Shown here: positions 32,362 to 40,917 of the stretch, piece after piece
Layout of the letters: each line of letters begins with the position of its first letter
Numbering within the stretch: position 1 is the first letter of the stretch
Origin: Parabacteroides sp. TM07-1AC
GTDB taxonomy: Bacteria > Bacteroidota > Bacteroidia > Bacteroidales > Tannerellaceae
Direction: 5' to 3'
DNA length: 64,000 bases
NCBI RefSeq assembly: GCF_003480915.1
Contig: NZ_QUKD01000004.1
Location: 1 to 64,000, forward strand
Position numbers and translations under genes: made by a program
Notes under the pieces: model-generated
What the model saw: the letters and a program-made list of their open reading frames with translations, nothing else
Told to the model about the DNA's origin: nothing
Database searches by the model: none

Positions 32362-33621
32362 TTATCTGCGGTGGCGGGGACGCCCGGCACGCTCTTCCGT
32401 TTCCTCCGGCTGCTCTTCTTCCTCCCCGGGGACATCCTCCGGTTCGTCACTGGGCTTCGGACCCTCCATCTCGCTTTCGATCAGGTCGAGTAGTTCCCGG
32501 TTGCTCGTGGAGCGTGTGACACGCACGGAGAGCCCTTCCTGCTCGATGTAGCCGCGGATCATCGCACGCAGCTCCTGGCCTTCCTCGGTCTTCTCACCGA
32601 GTTCCTGCCGCTGAAGCTCGTCATAACGTTCGAAAAGGTCGTCCAGCGAGATGCCTCCGCCTTCACGCCCGTTTTCTCTGTTATCTTTCGTACGGCGGTC
32701 GAACGAGAACGCGGATATATCCTCCTTGGGCAGTTCACCGTCCAGCGTGTCGATGACCGTCTTCATTTCATCCGTCTCCATGAGCGACATGCCGTAGATA
32801 CCGTCGCACTGTTTGAGGAACTCGACGGTGGCTCCCAGATGATAACGGGTGTAGCGGTAGATGATTTCCGGGATACGCGGCGCACCCATCAGGGCGGTCA
32901 GCTCCTCCTTGGTCAACGGTACCGGTTCCGATTCGTTGTCAATGGAAATGACATACTCGGTCTTGGCTCCGTTCTTGCGCTTTTCAATCTCCACCGGATA
33001 GGCGTCATACACCGAGGAAATCGGGCACGGGTAAGACGGATTCTTGGCCAGTTTCTTGCTCCACAGCTTGAACTTCCTCTCATCCAGATCCTTGAACTGG
33101 GCATGGGAAAGGGTCATCATCTGCACGCCTTTGGCTCGTTCACCCAGGTCGAATACATAGAGACAGTGGCCGTAACTGTATTTCAGACCGCCTCCGAACG
33201 AGCCCCCGGCAATCTTTTCCGCCAGTTTGTCGTCCCCGTCCTCTTTTGCGGCTTCGACGGCCATGCGGCGGTAAGTCTCGATGGGATCAACGCTATATCC
33301 GGCATCGGTAGCGCGGGTGACAGTGACATACATCTTCTGGGGCTTGTTCCCCGTAGCGGGTTTCTCCAGCTCCAGAAGCAGCTGGTGGACGGGATACTCA
33401 TAGCCCGGACGTGTCGGCGAGCCGTCCGGATTGGGAGCGATGGGCAGGATACGGAGACGGTAAGTCCCGAACTTGTCCATGCGGAAGAACTCCGTACGGG
33501 CGAACGCCCTGTTCTCCTCCTGGGCACGCAACTGTGCCTCCTGATAAGATTCCTGAACGCCGAGGAACATTTCCTCGACAGACATGCCTTCCATGCCGTT
33601 GTTCTTTTCTTCTTCTTGCAT
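32362..33621 (-). CDS. gp32-like single-stranded DNA-binding protein
   Basis: A 419-residue protein. The core shows the gp32-type pattern FGTYRLRILPIAPNPDG, then YPVHQLLLELEKPA, a central region with MMTLSHAQFKDLDERKF, and DAYPVEIEKRK. The C-terminal 70 residues are highly acidic (EGPKPSDEPEDVPGEEEEQP) before a basic tip, as in ssDNA-binding proteins that recruit partners through an acidic tail. It is the first gene of the nuclease-resolvase unit and is preceded by a 280-base gap likely to hold its promoter. No zinc-binding cysteines are evident. Confidence 0.7.
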   Translation of the reverse strand: MQEEEKNNGMEGMSVEEMFLGVQESYQEAQLRAQEENRAFARTEFFRMDKFGTYRLRILPIAPNPDGSPTRPGYEYPVHQLLLELEKPATGNKPQKMYVTVTRATDAGYSVDPIETYRRMAVEAAKEDGDDKLAEKIAGGSFGGGLKYSYGHCLYVFDLGERAKGVQMMTLSHAQFKDLDERKFKLWSKKLAKNPSYPCPISSVYDAYPVEIEKRKNGAKTEYVISIDNESEPVPLTKEELTALMGAPRIPEIIYRYTRYHLGATVEFLKQCDGIYGMSLMETDEMKTVIDTLDGELPKEDISAFSFDRRTKDNRENGREGGGISLDDLFERYDELQRQELGEKTEEGQELRAMIRGYIEQEGLSVRVTRSTSNRELLDLIESEMEGPKPSDEPEDVPGEEEEQPEETEERAGRPRHRR

Positions 33622-33902
33622 AAACGCTTTGTTTTATGGATTTAAAAATGCCCGAAGAATGCGACACGGTATACCCGCATCGCAAAGAAACTGGTAACAG
33701 GACGGACGGGTTCGGTTGCACCGTCCGCGTTCAACTGATAAAATTGGGAGAGGATGTCTCGCTGACCGTATCCCGAAAGAGGATACTCATTTGACAATAT
33801 GGAAAGGTCTTGCAGCGACCGTGGAATACAAAATTAGGCAAATTACCCGGAACAGCCATACATGTACATGAATGTTTCTCACCGGCATTGTCCTTCAGCG
33901 CA
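33622..33902 (-). promoter_or_regulatory. Gene-free spacer, likely promoter region of the ssDNA-binding protein unit
   Basis: No credible gene on either strand. On the minus strand TAATTTTG fits the Bacteroidetes -7 consensus TAnnTTTG about 210 bases before the ssDNA-binding protein start; a matching -33 element is not clear. The rest holds only short imperfect inverted repeats. Confidence 0.35.
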
Positions 33903-34397
33903 TTACCGTTTCATTTTAAGAATGCTTTTAATCTCTCCGAGCAGTCTGTCGCCGCCCGGCGCGTTCCGCGCTTCGGCAAGCAGCCTCCTGCGGTTCCGGC
34001 GGATATACTCTTCTCTCTTGCGGCGGCATATGCCTTCATAGTAGGCTTTGCGCTCCGGCGTGAGCCGTTTCCCGCGCCGGCAATAGACCCCGTCCCGGCG
34101 GTACTCGTCCAGGTAGCGGCGGAACTTCGCCTTGCCGCAGGAAGGGTCTTTCGATGCCTCCGCCACCGACCGTATGACCTGCCAGTCCGGCTCGAAGGGC
34201 TGCTGCGTGGCGCATAACCTGCGGAGCAGATGATAGACTACCGGCATCTCATACCGGAGCATGAAGCCTATCCGTGTCTCGTCGAAAGGAAAGCGCTTAA
34301 GCGTCCCCTGCGGTCTTCCGTCTTCTCGCTTTCGGGGCTTCTGCTGCCGGGGAGACGGTTTCTTCTGCGGCTGCCGCCTGATTTTCTTCTGTTTCAT
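33903..34397 (-). CDS. Highly basic hypothetical phage protein
   Basis: Started at MKQKKIRRQP, the protein has 164 residues with a Lys/Arg/Pro/Gln-rich N-terminal 35 residues, a central helical part (RIGFMLRYEMPVVYHLLRRL, FEPDWQVIRSVAEAS) and a very basic C-terminus (YEGICRRKREEYIRRNRRRL). The charge suggests nucleic-acid binding. It is the last gene after the tail fibre gene and before the gap that precedes the replication genes. A longer in-frame start exists but is less likely. Confidence 0.65.
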   Translation of the reverse strand: MKQKKIRRQPQKKPSPRQQKPRKREDGRPQGTLKRFPFDETRIGFMLRYEMPVVYHLLRRLCATQQPFEPDWQVIRSVAEASKDPSCGKAKFRRYLDEYRRDGVYCRRGKRLTPERKAYYEGICRRKREEYIRRNRRRLLAEARNAPGGDRLLGEIKSILKMKR

Positions 34398-34509
34398 GAT
34401 GTTGCGGTTGAATGGTTTGCTGTACGGTTTCACGGACGGGAACGTTCCTGCGCTCCGCAATCCTCCGGCGGCTTTCAATATCGCCGTTTACATTGAGTTT
34501 ATGTTTCAT
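34297..34509 (-). CDS. Possible small phage protein overlapping the basic protein
   Basis: The 70-residue frame MKHKLNVNGDIESRRRIAER starts 2 bases after the tail fibre stop codon and overlaps the following gene by about 100 bases in another frame. The composition (Glu/Ala-rich middle, basic end) is not diagnostic. The start position fits the operon spacing, but the long overlap speaks against it; one of the two starts may be wrong. Confidence 0.4.
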   Translation of the reverse strand: MKHKLNVNGDIESRRRIAERRNVPVRETVQQTIQPQHHETEENQAAAAEETVSPAAEAPKARRRKTAGDA

Positions 34510-34511
34510 GA

Positions 34512-37094
34512 CTATACAAAATAGGTGAAGTTGAGTTCTACATTGACATTGTACATACCGCGCTCGTAAAGCTGTATCCTGCGCGAACCGCCGTAGATGG
34601 TGAACGAGGAGCCCCGGTTGTACTTGTGGTCATCGTTCCAGTCAGCGGCGCTGCAGCGCACGCTGTATCTCGGGGGCTGTATCTTGTTCGGGATGACGGC
34701 AACGATGCCGCCCCAGTTGCTGCCGTCCCTGCGTGCGGTATTGATATACCCCTGTATGGACACGATATTCCCGATCTGGCGGATAAACAGCCCCTGGGTA
34801 TCTGTTCCCGAGCCGCTGTTCTCCATGTGCATCCATCCCGTATCCGCCAGCAGGGGCTGGTATTCTTCCGCATAGGCGGCTCCGATAGCGCGGCAGGCCT
34901 GCCGTTTCGCCTCCGCTGTCGGCAAGGACAGGTCGGAAAGTTTGCCGTCCTTGCGCAGGTAGTCCTTGACGATTTCGTCTTTGGACAGCACGTCCAACTT
35001 GTTCCGCAGGAGCTGCCGGGCTTCCATGGGGGATTTTCCTTGCCCGGTCAAAAAGTCGATGTAATCCTGGAACAGGTTTTCAAGCGCGGCGAAGCGGGCG
35101 TCCGCCCCGGCCTTGGTATACAGGTTCAGGTTGGTGGCGATGGTATCCTTTTCGGAAGCGTTGTAGCCGCCCATCAGCCGCTCCGCCTTTTTCTTGAGTT
35201 CCCTGACAACCTGCGAGGTCATCACGTATCCCTCGACCTGCGCGTGCGAAATGCCGCCTTCATCTATGTAGGCGAACGAACCGGTCTTGATTTCCAGCAG
35301 TTTGTCCCTGAGTTCGGGTGTGAAGACAATGCCCTCGTAAGCGGAGTCAGTCCCGAGCTTGCCGTCCATCATCCGGTCTATCTCGGCCGTGGAATAGACT
35401 TCGAGGTTCTTGCGTGCCTTGCCCTTGTCCGGAAGGTCGGACAGGTTCGAGGTCTTGGCCAGTTTCAGCTCCCCGGTACCTTTCTTTTCGGCATCGAGGG
35501 TATCCCTGACGGCCGCCTGCCGCTTTGCTTTCAGTTCGGCGGCTTCCTCTGCCGTCAGCCCGCTGATCTCGTCCGCCGTCAGGCGCACCAGCTCCTTCAA
35601 TCCTTCGGAGATTTCCAGAAATACCTCCCCGGCTTCCGCTTTGGAATAGACATCGATATTCTTCCGGGCGGCAGCCTTGTCCATGACATCGGAAAGGTTC
35701 CCGTCGGCGGAGAGTTTCATTTTCAAAGCCGCCGCGACGGTTCCCGATGTGACATAACCTTCGCCGCCCTCCGTCAGTTCTCCGGTAGTGATAGCCGCCA
35801 GTTTCTTCCTGTATTCGGTCGTGAAGTCTTCGGTAGAGAGCTGTTTGCCTTCTACCACATCCACTTTCTTTCCCATCGCCTCCGTAAAGGCCCTGACGGT
35901 CACATAGGTGTCGGACACGGATTTTCCGTTGATTTTAAGCGTACCGAGCACATCCACCGCTCCCAAAGGGGCAAGCACGATGTCGCCCAGAGCGTTCCTC
36001 AGCGCAAAACGGAAACTGTCAGCGGTGTCGAAGCCGACGGTGGCGAGCAGCGCGGCGGCACTGTCGCGCCAGGTAATCAGGTTTGTCAGCCTGGCATTGT
36101 CTTTCGTATAGGCGGTATTCTGAATATCGATACCCCGTCCGGTGCTTTGCAGGGAGAGCAGTCCGCCGACCTGCAGGGTGGCGGTACGCCCGATGACTTT
36201 CAAAACAGGTGTGGTGCAGGCTTTTCCGTCATGCACGGCAAAGTCACGGTATTTTGTTCCGCCGCCCTCCGTGCCGTGGTAATTGATACGGATACAACCC
36301 TCATCCGTCACATCCGAGGTGTTATAGATGTCGTATCCCTTGATGCGGACAGCCCCGATCCGGGCGTTTTCATTCAGCGAAGTACCGCAGGATATGCCGT
36401 CTTCCGTAACCCTGGCCAGTTCCTTGCCTTGTTTCATGAAACTGAACGTGCCGTCCGTCCGGATGACAATCTCGTTGACAAGCAGACCGTGCAGGTAGGC
36501 ACCGATGGCGGCATGGCCGTCCGCCTTGACGATGCCTTTGAGCATGTAGCCGTTCCCGCCGCTGACGGAGACGGCGGTCTTGGAGCTGATTTCTTTCTGC
36601 CCGGTGAACGTTCCGGCCAGCACCAGATCCTTCTTGACGGTCTGCCGGGCAAAAGGTGTATCGAGCAGGACAGCATAGCGGCCGAAGAACTTGTCGATGA
36701 ACCGGGGTGCATAGCTCTCCGTCACCTCGATGGCCGCCGGCAGTTTGTCAGTAACCGGATCGACCGTATCCGGGACAGCCTTGGCTCCGGCACAGAGATA
36801 ACAGGTACGCCCGCGCTTGTTGACCTCATTGGCGTAGACCACCGATTCATGCCGGTTGATTTCGTATATATAATAGGGATAGACAGCATCGGCGCAGCCG
36901 TCGAAACGGCGTACCTTTCCGCCGAGCCAGACATAACCCGGGGAGACGCGGGGACCCTCGATCTCGCATCCGGAGATGATGAAGTCCGAGCAGCCGTCAA
37001 AAACGGCACTCATGCTGAGAGCCAGTTCCTGCAAGTTCAGGATATCGTCCGAGTAGGTATACCGTCCGCCGGTTTCCGCAATATATTCTTTCAT
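34512..37094 (-). CDS. Large tail fibre protein
   Basis: An 860-residue protein. The N-terminus (IAETGGRYTYSDDILNLQE) looks like a baseplate-attachment domain. The middle has beta-structured stretches with TKDNARLTNLITW and a FKFALRNALGDIVLAP-like segment. From about 440 to 760 there are recurring fibre units of the form NLSD...ARKNL.VYS (LSDVMDKAAARKNIDVYSKA, LSDLPDKGKARKNLEVYSTA, LSDLSLPTAEAKRQACRA), a pattern common in phage tail fibres. The C-terminal 110 residues are a beta-rich tip (GLFIRQIGNIVSIQGYI to ELNFTYFV) that probably binds the host receptor. Confidence 0.8.
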   Translation of the reverse strand: MKEYIAETGGRYTYSDDILNLQELALSMSAVFDGCSDFIISGCEIEGPRVSPGYVWLGGKVRRFDGCADAVYPYYIYEINRHESVVYANEVNKRGRTCYLCAGAKAVPDTVDPVTDKLPAAIEVTESYAPRFIDKFFGRYAVLLDTPFARQTVKKDLVLAGTFTGQKEISSKTAVSVSGGNGYMLKGIVKADGHAAIGAYLHGLLVNEIVIRTDGTFSFMKQGKELARVTEDGISCGTSLNENARIGAVRIKGYDIYNTSDVTDEGCIRINYHGTEGGGTKYRDFAVHDGKACTTPVLKVIGRTATLQVGGLLSLQSTGRGIDIQNTAYTKDNARLTNLITWRDSAAALLATVGFDTADSFRFALRNALGDIVLAPLGAVDVLGTLKINGKSVSDTYVTVRAFTEAMGKKVDVVEGKQLSTEDFTTEYRKKLAAITTGELTEGGEGYVTSGTVAAALKMKLSADGNLSDVMDKAAARKNIDVYSKAEAGEVFLEISEGLKELVRLTADEISGLTAEEAAELKAKRQAAVRDTLDAEKKGTGELKLAKTSNLSDLPDKGKARKNLEVYSTAEIDRMMDGKLGTDSAYEGIVFTPELRDKLLEIKTGSFAYIDEGGISHAQVEGYVMTSQVVRELKKKAERLMGGYNASEKDTIATNLNLYTKAGADARFAALENLFQDYIDFLTGQGKSPMEARQLLRNKLDVLSKDEIVKDYLRKDGKLSDLSLPTAEAKRQACRAIGAAYAEEYQPLLADTGWMHMENSGSGTDTQGLFIRQIGNIVSIQGYINTARRDGSNWGGIVAVIPNKIQPPRYSVRCSAADWNDDHKYNRGSSFTIYGGSRRIQLYERGMYNVNVELNFTYFV

Positions 37095-37657
37095 TGTCCT
37101 GTATTCTTATTGGGGGTGTATTCGTCTTCGTCGATCTTGATCAGGTAGGTCTTGCCTGCTGTCTTATAGGTGTTCACCACATAGGAAAGCATATAGACCA
37201 GTTCCCGCGGAGGTATGGTGACGGGCGGGACGCAGACCATGAAGCTGACCTTGTTGATCAGCTTCTCTTCCGCCAGCAGGTAGAACGGACGGGGGCGTTC
37301 CGCCTCATTGTCCGTTGTAACCTGTTCCCCGTTGTACCATACGGTGAAAGGACGCTGGTATTCCGCCCCTTCGTGGTACAGGTCCACACCGACACTCGTG
37401 CTGTCCTTGATGAAGATGCGGTCCTTGCCGTCCTTGATGTATTTACCGAACCGGTAGTTCAGGAACCACTCGAAATAGATGACCTGTGAGGTCATGCGCG
37501 CCTCGATATGCCGTTCCCGTGCAAACGTACGGAACCGTTCGTTCAGGCTTTGCAAGGGATAGAGGCAGCTCTGCACGAAGAGGATGAACCGCCGTCCCGA
37601 CAGGTAGTGCGGCACGAGCCGGTTCACCGAACGGTCTATGGGCAGCTTATATCTCAT
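37091..37657 (-). CDS. Hypothetical baseplate/tail protein
   Basis: A 188-residue protein without signal or TM. It contains a basic N-terminus (YKLPIDRSVNRLVPHYLSGR), a central RFGKYIKDGKDRIFIKDST and a VPPVTIPPRELVYMLSYVVN segment. It lies between the baseplate-J-like gene and the fibre gene with overlaps at both ends (10 bases and ATGA), where contractile phages often encode the protein linking fibre to baseplate. The exact family was not recognised. Confidence 0.6.
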   Translation of the reverse strand: MRYKLPIDRSVNRLVPHYLSGRRFILFVQSCLYPLQSLNERFRTFARERHIEARMTSQVIYFEWFLNYRFGKYIKDGKDRIFIKDSTSVGVDLYHEGAEYQRPFTVWYNGEQVTTDNEAERPRPFYLLAEEKLINKVSFMVCVPPVTIPPRELVYMLSYVVNTYKTAGKTYLIKIDEDEYTPNKNTGQ

Positions 37658-38540
37658 GGTTTTCGACTTTGAGCGTGATGGCTTCCCGGAAGGTCGGCAG
37701 TTCCGACTCCTCGTCCTTGCGCGAGGACTCTTTCAGGTAGCCCGAGGCGGTGTATGTCATGCGGCCGACACGTTGCAGGGGCTGGATTTGCCCGTCCGTA
37801 TCGTGGCAAGCAATAAACACGCCCTGCTCGGGGATTGCCGTCTCGTCGATATAGACGTCTGTAACGTGTTCGGCACGGCGTATGGCATCCGTCAGGCGGG
37901 AGACATAGACCGCAGCGTCGAAGTCGATGCCCATAATGTAGTCCCGGATACGGGTCTCGATGCTGTCGTACATCTCCGCCTCGGGAACGGCACCATCGTA
38001 GAAGACCGTAAGACGCGGCACCAGCACGTCGCCTTTGGTCGAGATGACCTCGATGCGTGTGCCGGCGAATTTCAGCTTGCCGATATAGGCATTGATGGGA
38101 ACCAGCTCCTCGGCGGGAATAGCTTCCAGATGTCCTTTCGTGCCGGTAGCGATTTTCAGTACCAGCTTGCTGTCGAGGTTGCTGTCGTCCGTGCTCTCCA
38201 CATAGGAGACCTGCGTAATGATGCGTTTGGTCTCATCGACCTGGGCATACCCGAAAGCCAGTCCGTCCTCGCGGACGGTCAGCTCGTCGCCCTGCTGGTA
38301 TTGCAGCAGCGCATTGGCGTAGTAGTCCGGCGTGCCGTTGATCCGGTTGTTGATGGCTTCCGAGATATCCACCGCGAAGACATCAAGCAGCGTCTCGAAA
38401 CTGTAGATGACAGCGGCTACGGTCCATAGGATACCGTTCATGACAGACAGCTTCGAGTCGCTGGCGAACTCCGTCAGTTCCAGCCGCCGGTTGCGTTCCT
38501 GCACGGCTTCATTGTATATCTCCTTAATCGTCCGGCTCAT
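37647..38540 (-). CDS. Baseplate J-like protein
   Basis: Started at MSRTIKEIYNEAV (ATGA overlap with the LysM gene), the protein has 297 residues. The N-terminal helices are followed by DVFAVDISEAINNRI, then VSYVESTDDSNLDSKLVLKI, LRIEVISTKGDVL-type strands, and a helical part MYDSIETRIRDYIMGIDFDA with the late motif HVTDVYIDETAIPE. Length and motif order suit a gpJ/gp6-like baseplate wedge protein, which points to a contractile (myovirus) tail. No alignment was run. Confidence 0.65.
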   Translation of the reverse strand: MSRTIKEIYNEAVQERNRRLELTEFASDSKLSVMNGILWTVAAVIYSFETLLDVFAVDISEAINNRINGTPDYYANALLQYQQGDELTVREDGLAFGYAQVDETKRIITQVSYVESTDDSNLDSKLVLKIATGTKGHLEAIPAEELVPINAYIGKLKFAGTRIEVISTKGDVLVPRLTVFYDGAVPEAEMYDSIETRIRDYIMGIDFDAAVYVSRLTDAIRRAEHVTDVYIDETAIPEQGVFIACHDTDGQIQPLQRVGRMTYTASGYLKESSRKDEESELPTFREAITLKVENHEI

Positions 38541-39469
38541 TCCACTGTATAGGTTATATCGTCGATAATGAATTTCCACGCGCCACCCTCATTCCAGGCC
38601 TCCTCGTGCAGGATGACCCATACGGCTTCCATGCCCGAGGCGATACGGTAGCGCCCCGTTTCGGTATCCCGGTCCGGCTCCCGATAGGTTCCCGTCGGGG
38701 CTGTAGGTAAAATGACCGTGCAATTCCGTCGGTCGCCGTAATGTTCCACAAGGGTTGTCAGGTAATGATCTATGACTGTCGGTTTCAGTCGGGCGGCGGA
38801 GAGGTCGAGTGTCATCAGTTCCCGGCATTCGGCAAGCGGTGCAAGATCGGCCAACGCGCAATTCGACAGGTTCAGGCTGTAGGTTCCGGAAAGCAGCCGC
38901 AGGCTCTCCAAGGAGAGTGTGGCGTGCGTGAGCGTCAGCTCCTCCACCGGCAGTGTCTGCACCAGTACCAACGACCGCGGTTTGAGCCCGCTCCAGTCGA
39001 TACTCCGGAAGCAGGCATCGGTAAACCAACGGATACGACGCCTGTCCCTGACTTTGTTGTCGAAGGTATGGGTGAGCAGCTGCGGCGTGTCCGCGAGGAG
39101 GACGGTCTCGGTGTCGCTGTTGTCGCCCCAGTCGATTTCCAGCTGTCCCGCACCGGAAACGGCACACTGCACGGTGATGATCCCGGCAGCGAGCGTGAGG
39201 ACGACAGCAAGCGGCAAGGTGAACGTTTTGGGATAGACATGCCGTTCACCGTTAGCGGGGACGATGCCGTGCAACCCGTTATAGGCGACTACATCGGCGC
39301 GGATAACGAAATCGTCCGTGTAGACAAGTTCCCGGCCGGCAGTCAATGTCGTGGCGAAGGAGAGATCGGGGTTGTTGATGAGCAAATCCACGACTCCCTC
39401 GATGCTGCCGTACAGGTACAGGGCCACATCGTAGATATTCTGTCCGGCTACGACCCTGTACTTACCCAT
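38537..39469 (-). CDS. LysM-domain baseplate protein (gp53-like)
   Basis: A 310-residue protein opening with a LysM-type domain: YRVVAGQNIYDVALYLYG, SIEGVVDLLINNPDL, then TLTAGRELVY. The middle has DWGDNSDTETVLLADTPQ followed by Leu-rich turns (SLRLLSGTYSLNLSNCALAD) resembling a small leucine-rich or PKD-like insert. The C-terminus reads EAVWVILHEEAWNEGG. A LysM domain in a phage baseplate protein, next to a J-like gene, is the arrangement of wedge proteins that tether the tail tube. Confidence 0.75.
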   Translation of the reverse strand: MGKYRVVAGQNIYDVALYLYGSIEGVVDLLINNPDLSFATTLTAGRELVYTDDFVIRADVVAYNGLHGIVPANGERHVYPKTFTLPLAVVLTLAAGIITVQCAVSGAGQLEIDWGDNSDTETVLLADTPQLLTHTFDNKVRDRRRIRWFTDACFRSIDWSGLKPRSLVLVQTLPVEELTLTHATLSLESLRLLSGTYSLNLSNCALADLAPLAECRELMTLDLSAARLKPTVIDHYLTTLVEHYGDRRNCTVILPTAPTGTYREPDRDTETGRYRIASGMEAVWVILHEEAWNEGGAWKFIIDDITYTVE

Positions 39470-40160
39470 CGTTCTCCTCCTTTTCCTCGGTTTCTAAAAG
39501 CAGCTCTCCCGTGGCAGAATCCATATAGGCATTCTTGATGACGACCTTGTCCGACAGGAATTCCGACTGCAGTTTGGCGGCAAGACCGTTGTTTTCCAGA
39601 CTCGAATGCAGGTAGTCGACGAGGCCGACACCTGTCGTAGAATGTTGGTAGAGATTTCCGGCTGAAGCTTTCAGCAGAAACGTCTCGTTCTGGGCTTTGG
39701 CGGCTCCTATTTCGAAGTCGGTCTCTGAGCCGCTGTACACGGCAAGGTAACCGTCCCGTGACAGCAGGTTGTAGACTCCCTTCTCATTGAGGGAGAAAAA
39801 TGCGGCCAGGGCGATATCGGCCGTGCCGGCTTCCGTCTCCGCCACGACGGGAAACCAATGTTTGCCCGTCGCAGGATTTCTCAGGTACTCCGTGCCGCCC
39901 GAACCGCTTTCCATAACCAGACGGACCGTCAGGCGGCGCATGTCGGGCGTATAGGGAATCCTGACATGGAACCCTTTGCCGTCGTTATACGTGTACACGA
40001 AGCCGACGGGGACGGTAATCTCTCCGTAGCGGAAGGTGTCGTTGTCCGCACCCGCGACGGCATCGAGCAGGCGGAAGTCGTAGAAACTCTTGCCGGCGAT
40101 ATTGCCGGAAGTCTCCACCTCACCGTATTCGGCGTCCATTGTTATGTCCTGTCTTGCCAT
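39462..40160 (-). CDS. Hypothetical baseplate/tail protein
   Basis: Started at MARQDITMDAEYGEV, the protein has 232 residues. It is beta-rich with EITVPVGFVYTYNDGKGFHV, LTVRLVMESGSGGTEYLRNP and a distinctive C-terminal region (VGLVDYLHSSLENNGLAAKL, VVIKNAYMDSATGELLLETE). Its stop overlaps the LysM gene. Not assigned to a known family, but its place implies a tail component. Confidence 0.6.
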   Translation of the reverse strand: MARQDITMDAEYGEVETSGNIAGKSFYDFRLLDAVAGADNDTFRYGEITVPVGFVYTYNDGKGFHVRIPYTPDMRRLTVRLVMESGSGGTEYLRNPATGKHWFPVVAETEAGTADIALAAFFSLNEKGVYNLLSRDGYLAVYSGSETDFEIGAAKAQNETFLLKASAGNLYQHSTTGVGLVDYLHSSLENNGLAAKLQSEFLSDKVVIKNAYMDSATGELLLETEEKEENDG

Positions 40161-40175
40161 GAACGATACTTCAAC

Positions 40176-40210
40176 AAAAAGCCCGACCATACATCAGAGT
40201 ACGACCGGGC
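40176..40210 (-). terminator. Rho-independent terminator within the tail cluster
   Basis: On the minus strand GCCCGGTCGTAC and GTATGGTCGGGC flank a 6-base loop and are followed by TTTTT. It lies between the small acidic gene and the next tail gene, so downstream tail genes may be expressed at a reduced level or from their own promoter. Confidence 0.75.
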
Positions 40211-40249
40211 ACTCTTTTCAAAAGAGTAGCGGCAGAAAGAAAGGATGGT

Positions 40250-40573
40250 TTACTTCTCCTGAATGAAATCGTAGATGCGCGACACGGTAGCCCACATATC
40301 GTCCGGAAGCTCCTCGTCCGAGATGCGTTCGCAGGCTTTCCGGAGATACTCCATCTCGTCCCCCGAGAACTCCACGGCAAGCGGTTTCTCCTTCTCCACA
40401 TCCCATTCGATGCGCTTGTCCTCGGCATTCTCGTGAAGACCGATGGCTTTGCGCTCCTCGTCCGGAATGGCGATCTTGCGCAGAATCTCTTTTTTGAGGT
40501 TGAAGTCCTTGAAGTTGCCCCGTGCCGGCAAAAAGGACGGCAGGTAAAGGCGGTCTTTGACTGACAGTTCCAT
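40250..40573 (-). CDS. Small acidic phage protein
   Basis: A 107-residue soluble, charged protein (LKKEILRKIAIPDEERKAIG, EKPLAVEFSGDEMEYLRKAC). It ends just before a strong terminator. Similar small proteins accompany tail genes in Bacteroides phages, but I cannot name the family. Confidence 0.6.
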   Translation of the reverse strand: MELSVKDRLYLPSFLPARGNFKDFNLKKEILRKIAIPDEERKAIGLHENAEDKRIEWDVEKEKPLAVEFSGDEMEYLRKACERISDEELPDDMWATVSRIYDFIQEK

Positions 40574-40578
40574 ATTAT

Positions 40579-40866
40579 TTATGCATTTTGTACGTTACTC
40601 TTTTTTATTTCGTCGATCATGGTATCGAAATCATGAAACAGGGGTGCAAGCGGCTCTCCCATAGGAATGTTGCATGAAATAACGCCTTGTTCCATGTAGA
40701 TGATACCTATCTGCGGAGCGTTCCCCGAGCCATCCGTATCCTTCTTGCGGATGGAGGCGTGGACGCGGGTCAGCGCGTCATTGACGATGGAATATTCCAA
40801 CTGGTAGTCGGCATTCTCCGTGCTCTCTTCGGCAACCTTGGTTACCGTTACGTTGGTGATGTTCAT
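40579..40866 (-). CDS. Small phage protein
   Basis: A 95-residue beta-rich protein (NITNVTVTKVAEES, LTRVHASIRKKDTDGSG, GIIYMEQGVISCNIP). It starts 51 bases after the giant fibre gene and ends 5 bases before the next gene. Possibly a fibre-assembly chaperone from its position; no motif supports this directly. Confidence 0.55.
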   Translation of the reverse strand: MNITNVTVTKVAEESTENADYQLEYSIVNDALTRVHASIRKKDTDGSGNAPQIGIIYMEQGVISCNIPMGEPLAPLFHDFDTMIDEIKKSNVQNA

Positions 40867-40917
40867 AATTCGCTTCTGTTTTTATTAAGTGTAGGGATAT
40901 TCCCAGCAGAAAAGTTT

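Noticed and set aside
33398..33721. Gene upstream of the ssDNA-binding protein on the minus strand
   Set aside because: It is an alternative frame overlapping the N-terminal coding region of the ssDNA-binding protein with low-complexity, Arg/Ser/Pro-rich sequence.
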